The notes: generated from the sequence alone by a model not told the origin. A DNA stretch of 34,159 nucleotides from Oscillospiraceae bacterium (GCA_009782435.1 WRJA01000018.1:1-34159); one strand, 5' to 3'; counted from the first letter of the stretch, positions 17,020 to 25,280 are shown. Numbers and translations: made by a program.

Positions 17020-17406
17020 TCACTTGAGCATGGGAAGCTCTCTCTCGTAATACGCGGCGTACGGTTCTATATTTCCTGACCGCACATGCTCCATAAACTT
17101 CAGCGGTCCGTTATAAAAACTGTTGCAGCAGTTACATGGGATGTAATACCATCTCACCAAATGCGACCAATATGTTTCGTCAAATACTTCATTGCTTTTA
17201 AGCGGCAAGGGTCTTTCCGGCTCTATACCGGCCAGCTTTTTCAGAAAAGCGTCGTCAAAATCTTCAAAATCAAGTCCGGGTGTTTCGATCATTGCTTTTG
17301 TGTATGCGTCGGTAACCAGACCGTAATAGCACAAAAGGCCCTGCCCGTTAACCTCGCGGCTGTACCATTCATATGTACGTTCAACTTTTTGTTCTGCGGC
17401 GCTCAC
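17020..17406 (-). CDS. Uncharacterised 128-residue protein with a Cys-rich patch
   Basis: I do not recognise a family. The protein is acidic and soluble, without signal peptide or membrane segment. It is rich in aromatic residues, and the motif YYIPCNCCNSFYNG lies at about 87-100. The three clustered cysteines (C-x-C-C) could bind metal or form disulfides, but no second Cys/His pair completes a standard zinc site, apart from a single earlier cysteine in LLCYYG. The start is GTG at 17406, with GGGGGAG about eight bases upstream. It is a single-gene unit, and a perfect 15-bp inverted repeat lies 45 bases upstream of the start. Coding is plausible from the ribosome site and the lack of a competing gene. 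Confidence 0.65.
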   Translation of the reverse strand: MSAAEQKVERTYEWYSREVNGQGLLCYYGLVTDAYTKAMIETPGLDFEDFDDAFLKKLAGIEPERPLPLKSNEVFDETYWSHLVRWYYIPCNCCNSFYNGPLKFMEHVRSGNIEPYAAYYERELPMLK

Positions 17407-17450
17407 AGCGGCATCTCCCCCATCTGCTCATGCAAATAATTCCGTAATCA

Positions 17451-17483
17451 GCATATCATAAATGCACGGCATTTATGATATGC
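17451..17483. repeat. Perfect 15-bp inverted repeat upstream of the small unknown gene
   Basis: Arms 17451-17465 and 17469-17483 are exact reverse complements with a 3-base centre, and are AT-rich (core ATATCAT/ATGATAT). No T tract follows. Its place 45-77 bases upstream of the minus-strand GTG start suits an operator or a leader stem-loop. Confidence 0.55.
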
Positions 17484-17525
17484 TCGGCCATGCGGCGCGT
17501 CCCGCCGCCGCCGCCTTAAACAGTA

Positions 17526-17650
17526 ACCGCTTTGCGGTTATTATATCATGTTTACATGGTATAATGAGTCATCTTTCGCGGTTTCCGCGCAAACGGAGAG
17601 CGAAAGGACTTAAATAAGCGTATAATGACCGCTTTGCGGTTATTATATCA
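17526..17650. repeat. Pair of identical 23-bp repeats bracketing two -10 boxes
   Basis: The same 23 bases occur at 17526-17548 and 17628-17650. Each contains the small hairpin ACCGC-TTT-GCGGT. Between them lie two copies of GTATAATGA (17559-17567 and 17620-17628... the second ending at 17628 at most). The first has the extended -10 form TGGTATAAT (17557-17565). The block lies 265-390 bases upstream of the beta-propeller gene. The rest of the 507-base gap 17407-17913 holds the 15-bp inverted repeat at 17451-17483, an imperfect stem with arms CTTTCGC and GCGAAAG (about 17572-17606), and 9-bp inverted arms at 17828-17836 and 17861-17869. I see no RNA gene of known type and no convincing small CDS. 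Confidence 0.5.
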
Positions 17651-17913
17651 CAAAGAGGAAGCCCCCGACAACCGCCGTTTTCCTCCGCCGCCCGCCGTGA
17701 ATTGCTTCTTTTTTCAGGATGCTGCCCGATCGGACAGATTTTTTGATGTTCCGGTTCCTTTATGCGGGTTATCGCGGATACATTCCGACGGAATTGCCGA
17801 CGAAAAAGGGGGAAAGAACCGGATTATCATTGATCACACATTAACTGCGGGAACTTTTTTTGATCAATGCCGTCTTAATGCCGATAACAAAGATAAATTA
17901 CGGGAGGCTCGAA

Positions 17914-20265
17914 ATGAAAAAGATTTTACTCATTGTACTTGTACTCGCTGCGTTTATCCCCGGTCTGATACTGTTGCAAGGGGCTGTCGTATCGGCAAAT
18001 CAAGGGGAACAGGCTCCGGGCGCGCCGCTCCCCTCGACTCTCGGCGGCGGGGATGTCCGGCTTGCGGCTGCCGGCGCGGGCGGACAGCTTGAACTGTATC
18101 TTCATATCGGCAGCCCGATCGCACTGTCCGACGGGAAGATACACCCGATTGACAGCGATAATCCGGGACTTACTCCTGTGCTGCACAAGGACAAGACGTT
18201 GGTCCCCTTGAAGTTTGTCAGCGAATTTTTCGGCGCCGAGGTCAGTTATGACAGCAGGACGCGGACGGGCATCGTTAAAACCGACGGTAAGACCGCCGAA
18301 TTTCCGGTGGGCGGGGATTGGTTTGTTCTCGACGGGGAACGGATCGCTTCAGACGCTGAAACGCTGATTATCGACGGGCGCATAATGCTTCCGCTCAGAG
18401 TACTCTGCGAAAAGGTACTCGGTCTTTCGGTCGATTACCGCAGCAGCATAATATTTATCGCGGAAACGGCCTCACTCAACGAAGCGACGGTAAATGAGGT
18501 CAAATCCAAGATCGGCATGTACGTTAAAGTGGCGGACACGGAAGAATTGAAGCGGTATTTGAAGGAAGCCTCAGGCGGCGGATACCCGATATACGGTGTC
18601 AAGGCGGAAGAAGACCGAGGGAATATGACTGCAGCCGAACCCGCTCCATCGGCGCCCGCGGCGCCGCAAGAGTCGGGATCGATCGCAAATGATATGCTGT
18701 CGGCCGACGCGGCGGGCGGAGCGTCCGGAGGAGCGGCGGGAGGCCACTCCTCAACGAACACGCAGGTCGAAGGCGTCGATGAAGGCGATATAATCAAAAC
18801 CGACGGTAAATATATCTATCTCAGCTGCTTTGACAATGTTAAGATAATAAGCGTTGCAGACAAAATGTCGCTCGCGGCGCAGATCGATACTCCGGGTGAT
18901 TATTTGACGGATATGTATACAGACGACGGGCGGCTTATTCTCATCGGCGGTGAATCAGCTCCTAAAAGCCGGGACCCGGTATCGGGGCGTCGGACGGATT
19001 TTGTTGTCGTAAACGTCTATGATACGAGTGACATTACAAATATTAAGCTTGTGCGCAGCTATAAGACAGAAGGACAGCTTATGACCGCTCGGAAGCAGGC
19101 CGGCTATCTTTATCTTCTCAGCACGCAATATATATATATTGACGGTATTGAGACCGATCCGCGCCCGTTGGCCGGGGAAGGCGAAAGGCTTGTTCCGATT
19201 TCGACAGCCGACATCATGATAGCTCCCGGCTGTCCGGCAGACTCGTTTTTGACTCTCACGGCTGTCAATATCGGAAATCCCGACGAGCCTGCCGCGAGCG
19301 AGACGATTACGGTCAGCGGATACAGCACGGCGCAGTATATGTCAAACAATGCGATGTATATCGCAGCCCGTGACTATATGTACGGCGGCGGTCTGAACAT
19401 TGCCAAGTTTTCCGTTGACGGCGGCAAGATCGGCTATTCAGGATCGGGCGGCGTCAGAGGCGACCTGAACAACCAATTCAGCATGGACGAATACCGCGGC
19501 CATCTTCGCATTGCGACGACAGAGTGGTCAGGGGGGAACAAAAACAACCTGTTCGTGCTTGACGGCAATATGCAGGTTTGCGGATCCGTTGAGGGTTTTG
19601 CTCCGGGTGAACGTATATACTCCGTTCGTTTTATGGGTGAGCGAGGTTATATCGTGACTTTCCGCGAAACCGATCCTTTGTTTGTCTTCGATTTGAGCAA
19701 CCCGGTCGATCCGAAAATTACGGGAGAACTGAAGGTGCCGGGATTCTCGACCTACCTTCATCCGGTTTCGGAGAACGTTATACTCGGCGTCGGAAACGAT
19801 GTATACGATATATACATGAAAGACAGCACCGGCAAAGAGATAGTCGTGGGGCAGAGGACGGGCGGTTTGAAGCTGTCCCTGTTCGATGTGTCCGATATGG
19901 GAAAGCCCAGGGAGATCGACACGCTCGTTTTGGGCGACGGAGGCCACTCGGAACTCCTTTACAACCATAAGGCCGCGATGTTTAAAACCGACGAGAGCAT
20001 TTTGGCGTTTTGCGCCGACATCGCAACCGGCGCGGCGGATAAAGATTGGTTCAGCGGCGCTTTTATTCTCTCATACGCCGGCAACAAGCTGTCCGAACGC
20101 GGCAGGATAGGAGCCGCGCAAAGCGACGGCATCTCTTACGGATACGGTTTTTCGGGCCAAAGGCTCGTTTATTCGGGCAATACGCTGTATTTTGCGCAGC
20201 ATAACATGCTTCGCAGCTTTGACCTTACAACACTTGTCGAAAAACAGTCTGTCCGGTTGGGATAG
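17914..20265 (+). CDS. Secreted beta-propeller protein with copper-amine-oxidase-like N-terminal domain
   Basis: This exported protein of 783 residues has an N-terminal hydrophobic signal segment (about 4-26). Residues 60-185 resemble the copper amine oxidase N-terminal (stalk) domain common in clostridial surface proteins, with paired LVPLKFVSEFFGAEV and MLPLRVLCEKVLGLSV repeats. An Ala/Gly/Pro-rich linker covers about 238-280. The rest matches the secreted beta-propeller family (PF09826) whose opening signature QVEGVDEGDIIKTDGKYIY begins near 284. The family's function is not established; the fold suggests protein or ligand binding outside the cell. There is no SLH repeat or sortase signal, so anchoring may rely on the N-terminal helix. 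GGGAGG seven bases before the ATG fixes the start. Confidence 0.88.
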   Translation: MKKILLIVLVLAAFIPGLILLQGAVVSANQGEQAPGAPLPSTLGGGDVRLAAAGAGGQLELYLHIGSPIALSDGKIHPIDSDNPGLTPVLHKDKTLVPLKFVSEFFGAEVSYDSRTRTGIVKTDGKTAEFPVGGDWFVLDGERIASDAETLIIDGRIMLPLRVLCEKVLGLSVDYRSSIIFIAETASLNEATVNEVKSKIGMYVKVADTEELKRYLKEASGGGYPIYGVKAEEDRGNMTAAEPAPSAPAAPQESGSIANDMLSADAAGGASGGAAGGHSSTNTQVEGVDEGDIIKTDGKYIYLSCFDNVKIISVADKMSLAAQIDTPGDYLTDMYTDDGRLILIGGESAPKSRDPVSGRRTDFVVVNVYDTSDITNIKLVRSYKTEGQLMTARKQAGYLYLLSTQYIYIDGIETDPRPLAGEGERLVPISTADIMIAPGCPADSFLTLTAVNIGNPDEPAASETITVSGYSTAQYMSNNAMYIAARDYMYGGGLNIAKFSVDGGKIGYSGSGGVRGDLNNQFSMDEYRGHLRIATTEWSGGNKNNLFVLDGNMQVCGSVEGFAPGERIYSVRFMGERGYIVTFRETDPLFVFDLSNPVDPKITGELKVPGFSTYLHPVSENVILGVGNDVYDIYMKDSTGKEIVVGQRTGGLKLSLFDVSDMGKPREIDTLVLGDGGHSELLYNHKAAMFKTDESILAFCADIATGAADKDWFSGAFILSYAGNKLSERGRIGAAQSDGISYGYGFSGQRLVYSGNTLYFAQHNMLRSFDLTTLVEKQSVRLG

Positions 20266-20288
20266 ACTGCCCCGAAAAACGCCGTAAG

Positions 20289-20346
20289 GACGGCGGGAGC
20301 CGGACCGTATGCTGCGGATCCGGCTTCCCGCCGTCTTGTTTTTGTC
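20289..20346. terminator. Bidirectional terminator after the beta-propeller gene
   Basis: A stem of about 16 bp with a single bulged A (arms about 20289-20304 and 20319-20335) is followed by TTGTTTTTG on the plus side. On the minus side a T5 run appears further out, from AAAAA at about 20275-20279. It separates the convergent propeller and metallophosphatase genes. Confidence 0.75.
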
Positions 20347-21724
20347 AAGAAAAAATAAGCTGTGAAGTCCGGGTCAGCGCCGCTGTCAGCGAGGACCTTA
20401 CGGCGTCCGGGAAAACAGCCGCCGCTATCGCCGCCAAAAACGCAGCCGACACTGCAGCGACGCCGGTTCCAGTTCCGGTTTGTACAGGGTCCTTAGCGAT
20501 CGTGTATGTATCGGTCATTTTCATGGTGTCGGCCCTGTAGACCGAAATCGTGAGTTCGGCGTCATTTACGTCTATCACGGAGAACTCGGGAGCGCGCGAC
20601 TGTCCGCGCACCGCGGAATACGCCGCCGGCGCGGCGGCCGCGAAATCATAGTATTTGCTTCCGCTTGAAGAATTGAGCGTGATGTACAGCGTTCCGGACC
20701 CTTCCTCCGCGATTTTATTGCCTTTCATCATATGTGTTCGGGTGTAACAGTGATCGTGGCCGGATATGATCAAGTCCGCGCCGATTTCGTCAAACAAAAA
20801 CGGCCAGGAATTGCGGCGGTCTTTTGTGTCGGCGGTGACCGAATGCGGGCCTTCGGAGTACAAGGAGTGATGGAAAATAACTATTTTCCATACGGCGTCG
20901 GAGTTTGCTTTGACGGCGCCGTCAAGGAAGGTTTTATGAGCTTCCGTGTCGGACACATTGGAATCAAGGACCATGAACAGAGTGCTGCCGTATCTGAACC
21001 AAAAGTCAAAATTTGTCGCCCCGGGGCCGACGGCCGCCGTATTGGGGAAATAAAACGATTTGGCGTGCAGCGATAATCCGTTATCGTGGTTGCCGACTGC
21101 AAAGGCTGTCGGCAGACTGTGAAGCTCGCCCGGACTGAAAAACTCCGCGTATTCAAAGGCGGAGTTCCCCCTGTAATTGTCGACCTGATCTCCCGTGCCG
21201 ATCAGAAAAGCGGCGTTCGGGAAATTCGTGACCGCCGCGCTAAGGGTCGCTCTCCAGATCCGGCCGTTGGCGGCGGAGGCGATTTGAGGGTCTCCGACAG
21301 CTAAGAAACTGTATTTTGAAGGACTGCCGGTCTTAAAAGAGAAGACTTCAGACTCGGTTTTATCAGCGCCGATCAATTTATATTCATACGACGCGGAAGA
21401 CTTAAGCCCGCCGACCGTTGTTTTGTGGATATAACCCGCGCCGAAAGCGGAGGTCGCGGCTTCATATTCGATAAAACTGCCTTTGCCTGCTTCCCTCAAG
21501 GCTGTTTTGCCGCTCGATTGATCGTCGGCCCATGAAAAAATGAGTTCACGCTCATTGCCGCCGAGCGAAATGACAAGGTTTTGACAGGAAAGCGTTTCGA
21601 TCGCGCCGGCGCCGGAGGGCAAACACGAAAAAATGCACAGAAATAAAGAAAATATAAGTATCGCCGAAATTATCCTTTCCGGCGGTTTCGTCATACCTCG
21701 CTTTTGCATCGTGTTTTCGCTCAT
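20345..21724 (-). CDS. Exported metallophosphatase with purple-acid-phosphatase-like architecture
   Basis: This calcineurin-fold phosphoesterase is predicted to act outside the membrane. The 459-residue protein has an N-terminal signal or anchor helix (about 17-40) and a fibronectin-like N-terminal domain (45-130). The metallophosphatase core carries GDPQ (144-147), GTGDQVDN (176-183), GNHD (211-214), FHHS (284-287) and GHDHCYTR (322-329). The first motif has glutamine where purple acid phosphatases usually have glycine. A C-terminal hydrophobic stretch (420-440) could be a second membrane anchor. I place the start at 21724, six bases after a GGAG site; an in-frame extension would overlap the obg stop. 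It lies 11 bases downstream of obg and is probably cotranscribed. The substrate is unknown. Confidence 0.87.
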   Translation of the reverse strand: MSENTMQKRGMTKPPERIISAILIFSLFLCIFSCLPSGAGAIETLSCQNLVISLGGNERELIFSWADDQSSGKTALREAGKGSFIEYEAATSAFGAGYIHKTTVGGLKSSASYEYKLIGADKTESEVFSFKTGSPSKYSFLAVGDPQIASAANGRIWRATLSAAVTNFPNAAFLIGTGDQVDNYRGNSAFEYAEFFSPGELHSLPTAFAVGNHDNGLSLHAKSFYFPNTAAVGPGATNFDFWFRYGSTLFMVLDSNVSDTEAHKTFLDGAVKANSDAVWKIVIFHHSLYSEGPHSVTADTKDRRNSWPFLFDEIGADLIISGHDHCYTRTHMMKGNKIAEEGSGTLYITLNSSSGSKYYDFAAAAPAAYSAVRGQSRAPEFSVIDVNDAELTISVYRADTMKMTDTYTIAKDPVQTGTGTGVAAVSAAFLAAIAAAVFPDAVRSSLTAALTRTSQLIFS

Positions 21725-21735
21725 ACCGCGCTCCT

Positions 21736-23019
21736 TTATTTTTTGTAAATAAACTCTGTTCCGCAAATGCTGACCGAATCACCGTCATCAATGCCCGCTT
21801 GTTCCATCCGCTCGGTTATTCCGGCTTTTCGCAGCATGCGCTCAAAGTACATCCGGCTCTCGTTGTCGGAGAAGTTAACGCTTCCGGCGAGGCGGTCGAG
21901 CCACGCCCCTTCAACGAACCATAAGTCGTCTTGTTTTTCTATGACAACGTCTTCCGCCGCGCCGCCGGCGGGCTCGGGAGGAATATAATCCGGTTCGTAG
22001 ACGGTGACCGGAGGCAGCGTTTTCAGTTTTGCCGCGACCGCGTCCGTCAGCCGGCGGCAGCCGTGATGAGTCGCCGCCGAAATCTCATAAAAGTCATAAC
22101 CTTTATCGGACACATGTTTTTTCAGACGTTCGATCGGTTCGCGGTCGTCGCCCAGAAGGTCGATCTTATTTGCCGCGACTATCTGCGGACGCGAAGCGAG
22201 GGCCGGGCTGTATTCTTTCAGTTCGGCGTTGATTATCTCAAAATCCCCGACGGGGTCGCGGCCTTCGATTCCCGAAACGTCTGTTATATGGATGAGAAGC
22301 CTGCATCTGTCCGTATGCCGCAGAAAATCATGCCCGAGTCCCGCGCCGCCGGCCGCGCCCTCGATGATTCCCGGTATGTCGGCAAGCACAAAAGAATAGT
22401 CGTCCCCCTCGTAAACGACGCCGAGATTGGGCGTCAGCGTTGTAAAAGGATAATCCGCCGTTTTAGGACGCGCTTTTGTTACGACTGATAAAAAAGTGGA
22501 TTTGCCGGCGTTCGGGAAACCTATAATACCCGCGTCCGCGAGCAGCTTCAACTCAAGCGCCACTTCAAAGCTCTGCCCCTGAAGGCCCGGTTTGGCGAAG
22601 CGCGGAGCCTGACGCACAGGGGTGGCAAAATGCCGGTTTCCGGCTCCGCCGCGGCCTCCGACGGCCAAAACAAACGGCTCCGGTGAGGAAATGTCTTTAA
22701 TGATGCCGCCGGTCAGCTTGTCGCGGATCAAAGTTCCGCGCGGGACCTTTATAACAAGGTCTTGACCGCCCGGGCCGGATTTGCATTTATTCCGGCCGTC
22801 AGCGCCGTTTTCGGCGGTATACTTGCGTTTTCTGTGAAACTCGGCGAGAGTGGACATGTTGTTGTCGGCAATGACGATTATATCTCCGCCCTTGCCGCCG
22901 TCTCCTCCGTCCGGACCTCCGGCCGCAATGTATTTTTCACGGTGAAAAGAGACGGCGCCGTTGCCGCCTCGGCCGGCGGTCACTTTGATCGTCGCCGTGT
23001 CCGCAAAAAACGTGCTCAT
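21736..23019 (-). CDS. obg: GTPase Obg
   Basis: Obg is an essential GTPase that assists 50S ribosome assembly and responds to nutrient state. The 427-residue protein has the glycine-rich Obg fold (1-157, with GGDGGKGGD at 38-46). The G domain shows G1 GFPNAGKST (167-175), G2 around FTTLTP (192-197), G3 DIPG (214-217) and G4 NKID (284-287). An OCT domain (about 350-427) ends the protein. All catalytic motifs look intact. It follows rplU and rpmA in the common rplU-rpmA-obg order, separated from rpmA by 159 bases that contain a hairpin. A GAAAGAGAG site precedes the ATG. Confidence 0.97.
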   Translation of the reverse strand: MSTFFADTATIKVTAGRGGNGAVSFHREKYIAAGGPDGGDGGKGGDIIVIADNNMSTLAEFHRKRKYTAENGADGRNKCKSGPGGQDLVIKVPRGTLIRDKLTGGIIKDISSPEPFVLAVGGRGGAGNRHFATPVRQAPRFAKPGLQGQSFEVALELKLLADAGIIGFPNAGKSTFLSVVTKARPKTADYPFTTLTPNLGVVYEGDDYSFVLADIPGIIEGAAGGAGLGHDFLRHTDRCRLLIHITDVSGIEGRDPVGDFEIINAELKEYSPALASRPQIVAANKIDLLGDDREPIERLKKHVSDKGYDFYEISAATHHGCRRLTDAVAAKLKTLPPVTVYEPDYIPPEPAGGAAEDVVIEKQDDLWFVEGAWLDRLAGSVNFSDNESRMYFERMLRKAGITERMEQAGIDDGDSVSICGTEFIYKK

Positions 23020-23057
23020 AACAACTCTCTTTCTGCCGGCAGGACCTTAAAAACGCA

Positions 23058-23095
23058 AGGCTTCCGACGTCGGTCGCGCCGGAAGCCTCTTTTTG
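23058..23095. terminator. Hairpin between rpmA and obg
   Basis: Arms 23058-23066 and 23080-23088 are exact 9-bp reverse complements. On the minus strand the stem is followed after four bases by T5. On the plus side CTTTTTG follows directly. It may partly end rplU-rpmA transcripts and lower obg expression. No clear promoter for obg is visible in the remaining gap. Confidence 0.6.
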
Positions 23096-23178
23096 TATAG
23101 ACCGCGGCCATGCCGGCAGCCTTGCTTTTTTGTCGGAAATCCGCGTTTTTTGATAAGCGCCTGCCGGACAATGCGGTG

Positions 23179-23442
23179 CTATTGCCGGATGGTTTCATAA
23201 ACGGAAACTTTCTTGCGGTCTTTCCCGAGACGCTCAAATCTCACCGTGCCGTCTTTAAGGGCAAACAGTGTATAGTCGTTCCCGCAGCCGACGTTGACTC
23301 CGGGATGGATCTTTGTTCCGCGCTGTCTGACAAGAATGTTTCCCGCCGCAACGAACTGGCCGTCCGCTCTTTTTGGGCCCAAACGTTTGGCCTCGCTGTC
23401 GCGGCCGTTTTTTGTGGAGCCCATTCCTTTTTTATGCGCCAT
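23179..23442 (-). CDS. rpmA: 50S ribosomal protein bL27
   Basis: bL27 lies at the peptidyl-transferase centre and helps place the tRNA acceptor end. The 87-residue protein begins [16 protein letters not shown] and is full length. Most Firmicutes make bL27 with an N-terminal extension of about nine residues removed by the protease Prp. Here an in-frame TAA two codons before the ATG proves that no extension is encoded. The gap to rplU is only 41 bases, so there is no prp gene at its usual place. CGGAGGT before the ATG is an excellent ribosome site. Confidence 0.98.
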   Translation of the reverse strand: MAHKKGMGSTKNGRDSEAKRLGPKRADGQFVAAGNILVRQRGTKIHPGVNVGCGNDYTLFALKDGTVRFERLGKDRKKVSVYETIRQ

Positions 23443-23483
23443 GTCTTACACCTCCGTTTGTATCTGCCTGTAAAATGCCGTGC

Positions 23484-23798
23484 TCAGGCGTTGATCGCGT
23501 TTATTTTGACCTTGGTGTAAGGCTGCCTGTGCCCCATGGTCTTTTGGTAACCCTTTTTGGGTTTTTTCTTAAAAACGCGAATTTTTTTGCTTTTGCCGGT
23601 TTTTATTACTTCGGCGCCAACGCTCGCGCCCTTGACCTTCGGGTCGCCGAACACGGTGTTTTCGCCGTCTGTGACCGCAAGCACGTTTTCAAATGTGACT
23701 GCGTCTCCGGCTTCAAAATCGAGCTTCTCGATGAAAATGACGTCACCCTCGGTGACACGGTATTGTTTTCCGCCGGTCTCGATAATTGCGTGTTTCAC
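23484..23798 (-). CDS. rplU: 50S ribosomal protein bL21
   Basis: bL21 binds 23S rRNA in the large subunit. The 104-residue product has the family start [15 protein letters not shown], the core [11 protein letters not shown], and the C-terminal basic segment [18 protein letters not shown] that contacts rRNA. It leads the rplU-rpmA-obg cluster. The start codon is the ATG at 23798. A strong promoter lies about 86 bases upstream, leaving a leader long enough for ribosomal-protein autoregulation. Confidence 0.98.
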   Translation of the reverse strand: MKHAIIETGGKQYRVTEGDVIFIEKLDFEAGDAVTFENVLAVTDGENTVFGDPKVKGASVGAEVIKTGKSKKIRVFKKKPKKGYQKTMGHRQPYTKVKINAINA

Positions 23799-23877
23799 CG
23801 GTATAACCTGCCTTGTTAATAAGTCTCGCTCTCACGGGCGGGAAGTTATTCCGCTTAATGAGCCCGTTCAAAGCGGC
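23799..23877 (-). promoter_or_regulatory. rplU leader, possible bL21 autoregulatory element
   Basis: About 79 bases separate the predicted transcription start from the rplU ATG. Bacillota rplU genes commonly carry a structured leader bound by bL21. The length and position here fit, but I could not establish the consensus structure by eye, so this rests mainly on context. Confidence 0.3.
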
Positions 23878-23883
23878 TTTAAA

Positions 23884-23913
23884 ATTATACTACGCTGAAG
23901 CAGATGCTGTCAA
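23884..23913 (-). promoter_or_regulatory. Strong promoter of rplU-rpmA
   Basis: On the minus strand a perfect TTGACA (23908-23913) and a perfect TATAAT (23884-23889) are 18 bases apart. This is the best consensus promoter in the window, as expected for ribosomal protein genes. Confidence 0.85.
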
Positions 23914-23982
23914 CCGGTAATTTTCCCGGAAGACACAAAACCGAGCGCTGAGAGTGATATGACCGGAGCGCCGCCGCCGGGG

Positions 23983-25176
23983 TCAGTGTTTTTTGCCGAC
24001 TATTTCTTGAGTATCCTTTGCGATCACAAGTTCCTCGTTTGTCGGGATCACAAGGACCTTGACTTTTGAACCGGCTTTTGAAACGTCGGCTTCCGCGCCG
24101 CGCGTCTTATTCTTATCGGGATCGATCTCAGCGCCCAAATATTCAAGGCCGCGGGTGATCTTTTCGCGGATGGACGATGAATTCTCGCCGACGCCGGCGG
24201 TGAATACGATGGCGTCGACTCCGCCCATCGCGGCTGCGTAAGCTCCGATGTATTTTCTGACTTCATAAACGAATTTTTCAAGCGCGAGTTCCGCGCGTTT
24301 GTTTCCTTTGGCGATCGCTTCCTCGAGATCTCGGAAATCGGACGAGACTCCGGAGATTCCCAAAACTCCGGATTTTTTATTCAGTATATCGGTCATTTCC
24401 TTTATGCCGTATCCGTAGCGGCTCATAAGGTATTCGACGACCGTCACGTCGATGTCGCCCGAGCGCGTGCCCATTGGAACGCCGGCAAGAGGGCCGAGTC
24501 CCATGCTGGTATCGACGCTCTTGCCGTTTGAAACGGCGCAGAGCGAGGAACCGTTGCCGAGATGGCAGCAGATTATTTTTGCGTCGGGTTTGTTCAGCAT
24601 GGCGGCGGCGCGTCCGGATACATAGCGGTGGGAGGTGCCGTGGAAGCCGTAGCGGCGCACGTCGTCTTTTTCGCAGTATTCGAAAGGAACGGCGTATGTG
24701 TATGCTTTGGGAGGCATCGTCATATGGAAAGCGGTATCAAAAACAGCCACCTGCGGAGTCTTTTTCATCGCCGTGAGACAAGCTTCGATGCCGGTCAGGT
24801 TAGCCGGGTTGTGGAGTGGACCGAGGGGAATGCATTTTTTAATGGCTTCGATGCACTTGTCGTCGATAAGGCAGGATGAAGAAAAAGTCGGACCGCCGTG
24901 GACCACGCGGTGGCCGCAGGCGTCGATTTCGTCAGTTGATTTTATTACGCCGTGTTCCGGGGAAACCATGATATTGAGGGCGGCGTTAATGGCCTCCGCA
25001 TGAGAAGGCATAGAGATATCGCGGTTTATATCGTCGCGGCCCGGGACCTTGTGGTTCAATTTGCCGTCTATGCCGATACGCTCGCAAAGCCCCTTGGCGA
25101 ACACATCACCGGTTTCGGGATCCATTAACTGATATTTCAGCGACGAGCTGCCGGCATTGATGACTAAAATCTTCAT
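23983..25176 (-). CDS. ackA: Acetate kinase
   Basis: AckA converts acetyl phosphate and ADP to acetate and ATP, a main energy-yielding step of fermentation. The 397-residue protein shows N7 in the ASKHA phosphate loop INAGSSSLKYQL, H89-R90 (GHRVVHGG), D147 (FDTAFH), H179 in GFHGTSHRYVS, the arginine of GTRSGDID, and the C-terminal PTNEELVIA glutamate. All match known active-site positions. The usual partner pta is not adjacent. The ATG at 25176 follows GAGGAAG; a longer reading adds 12 residues that overlap this ribosome site. It is divergent from tmcAL. Confidence 0.97.
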   Translation of the reverse strand: MKILVINAGSSSLKYQLMDPETGDVFAKGLCERIGIDGKLNHKVPGRDDINRDISMPSHAEAINAALNIMVSPEHGVIKSTDEIDACGHRVVHGGPTFSSSCLIDDKCIEAIKKCIPLGPLHNPANLTGIEACLTAMKKTPQVAVFDTAFHMTMPPKAYTYAVPFEYCEKDDVRRYGFHGTSHRYVSGRAAAMLNKPDAKIICCHLGNGSSLCAVSNGKSVDTSMGLGPLAGVPMGTRSGDIDVTVVEYLMSRYGYGIKEMTDILNKKSGVLGISGVSSDFRDLEEAIAKGNKRAELALEKFVYEVRKYIGAYAAAMGGVDAIVFTAGVGENSSSIREKITRGLEYLGAEIDPDKNKTRGAEADVSKAGSKVKVLVIPTNEELVIAKDTQEIVGKKH

Positions 25177-25252
25177 AAAAGCTTCCTCTTTCTTTCTTAT
25201 TGTAAAAATCACTGTTTATATGTATTATGATAAAGGATCGCGCTATTTGTTT

Positions 25253-25280
25253 ATTTTATCCGGTTTTCGGAAAAAGGCAA
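25253..25280 (-). promoter_or_regulatory. Promoter of ackA
   Basis: On the minus strand TTGCCT (25275-25280) and TAAAAT (25253-25258) are 16 bases apart, about 75 bases upstream of the ackA start. The same 158-base gap must hold the plus-strand tmcAL promoter, for which I see no convincing boxes. Confidence 0.5.

Noticed and set aside
17625-18092. 155-codon plus-strand frame in the gap before the beta-propeller gene
   Set aside because: It runs into the signal-peptide region of the real gene in another frame, has biased composition and lacks a good ribosome site.
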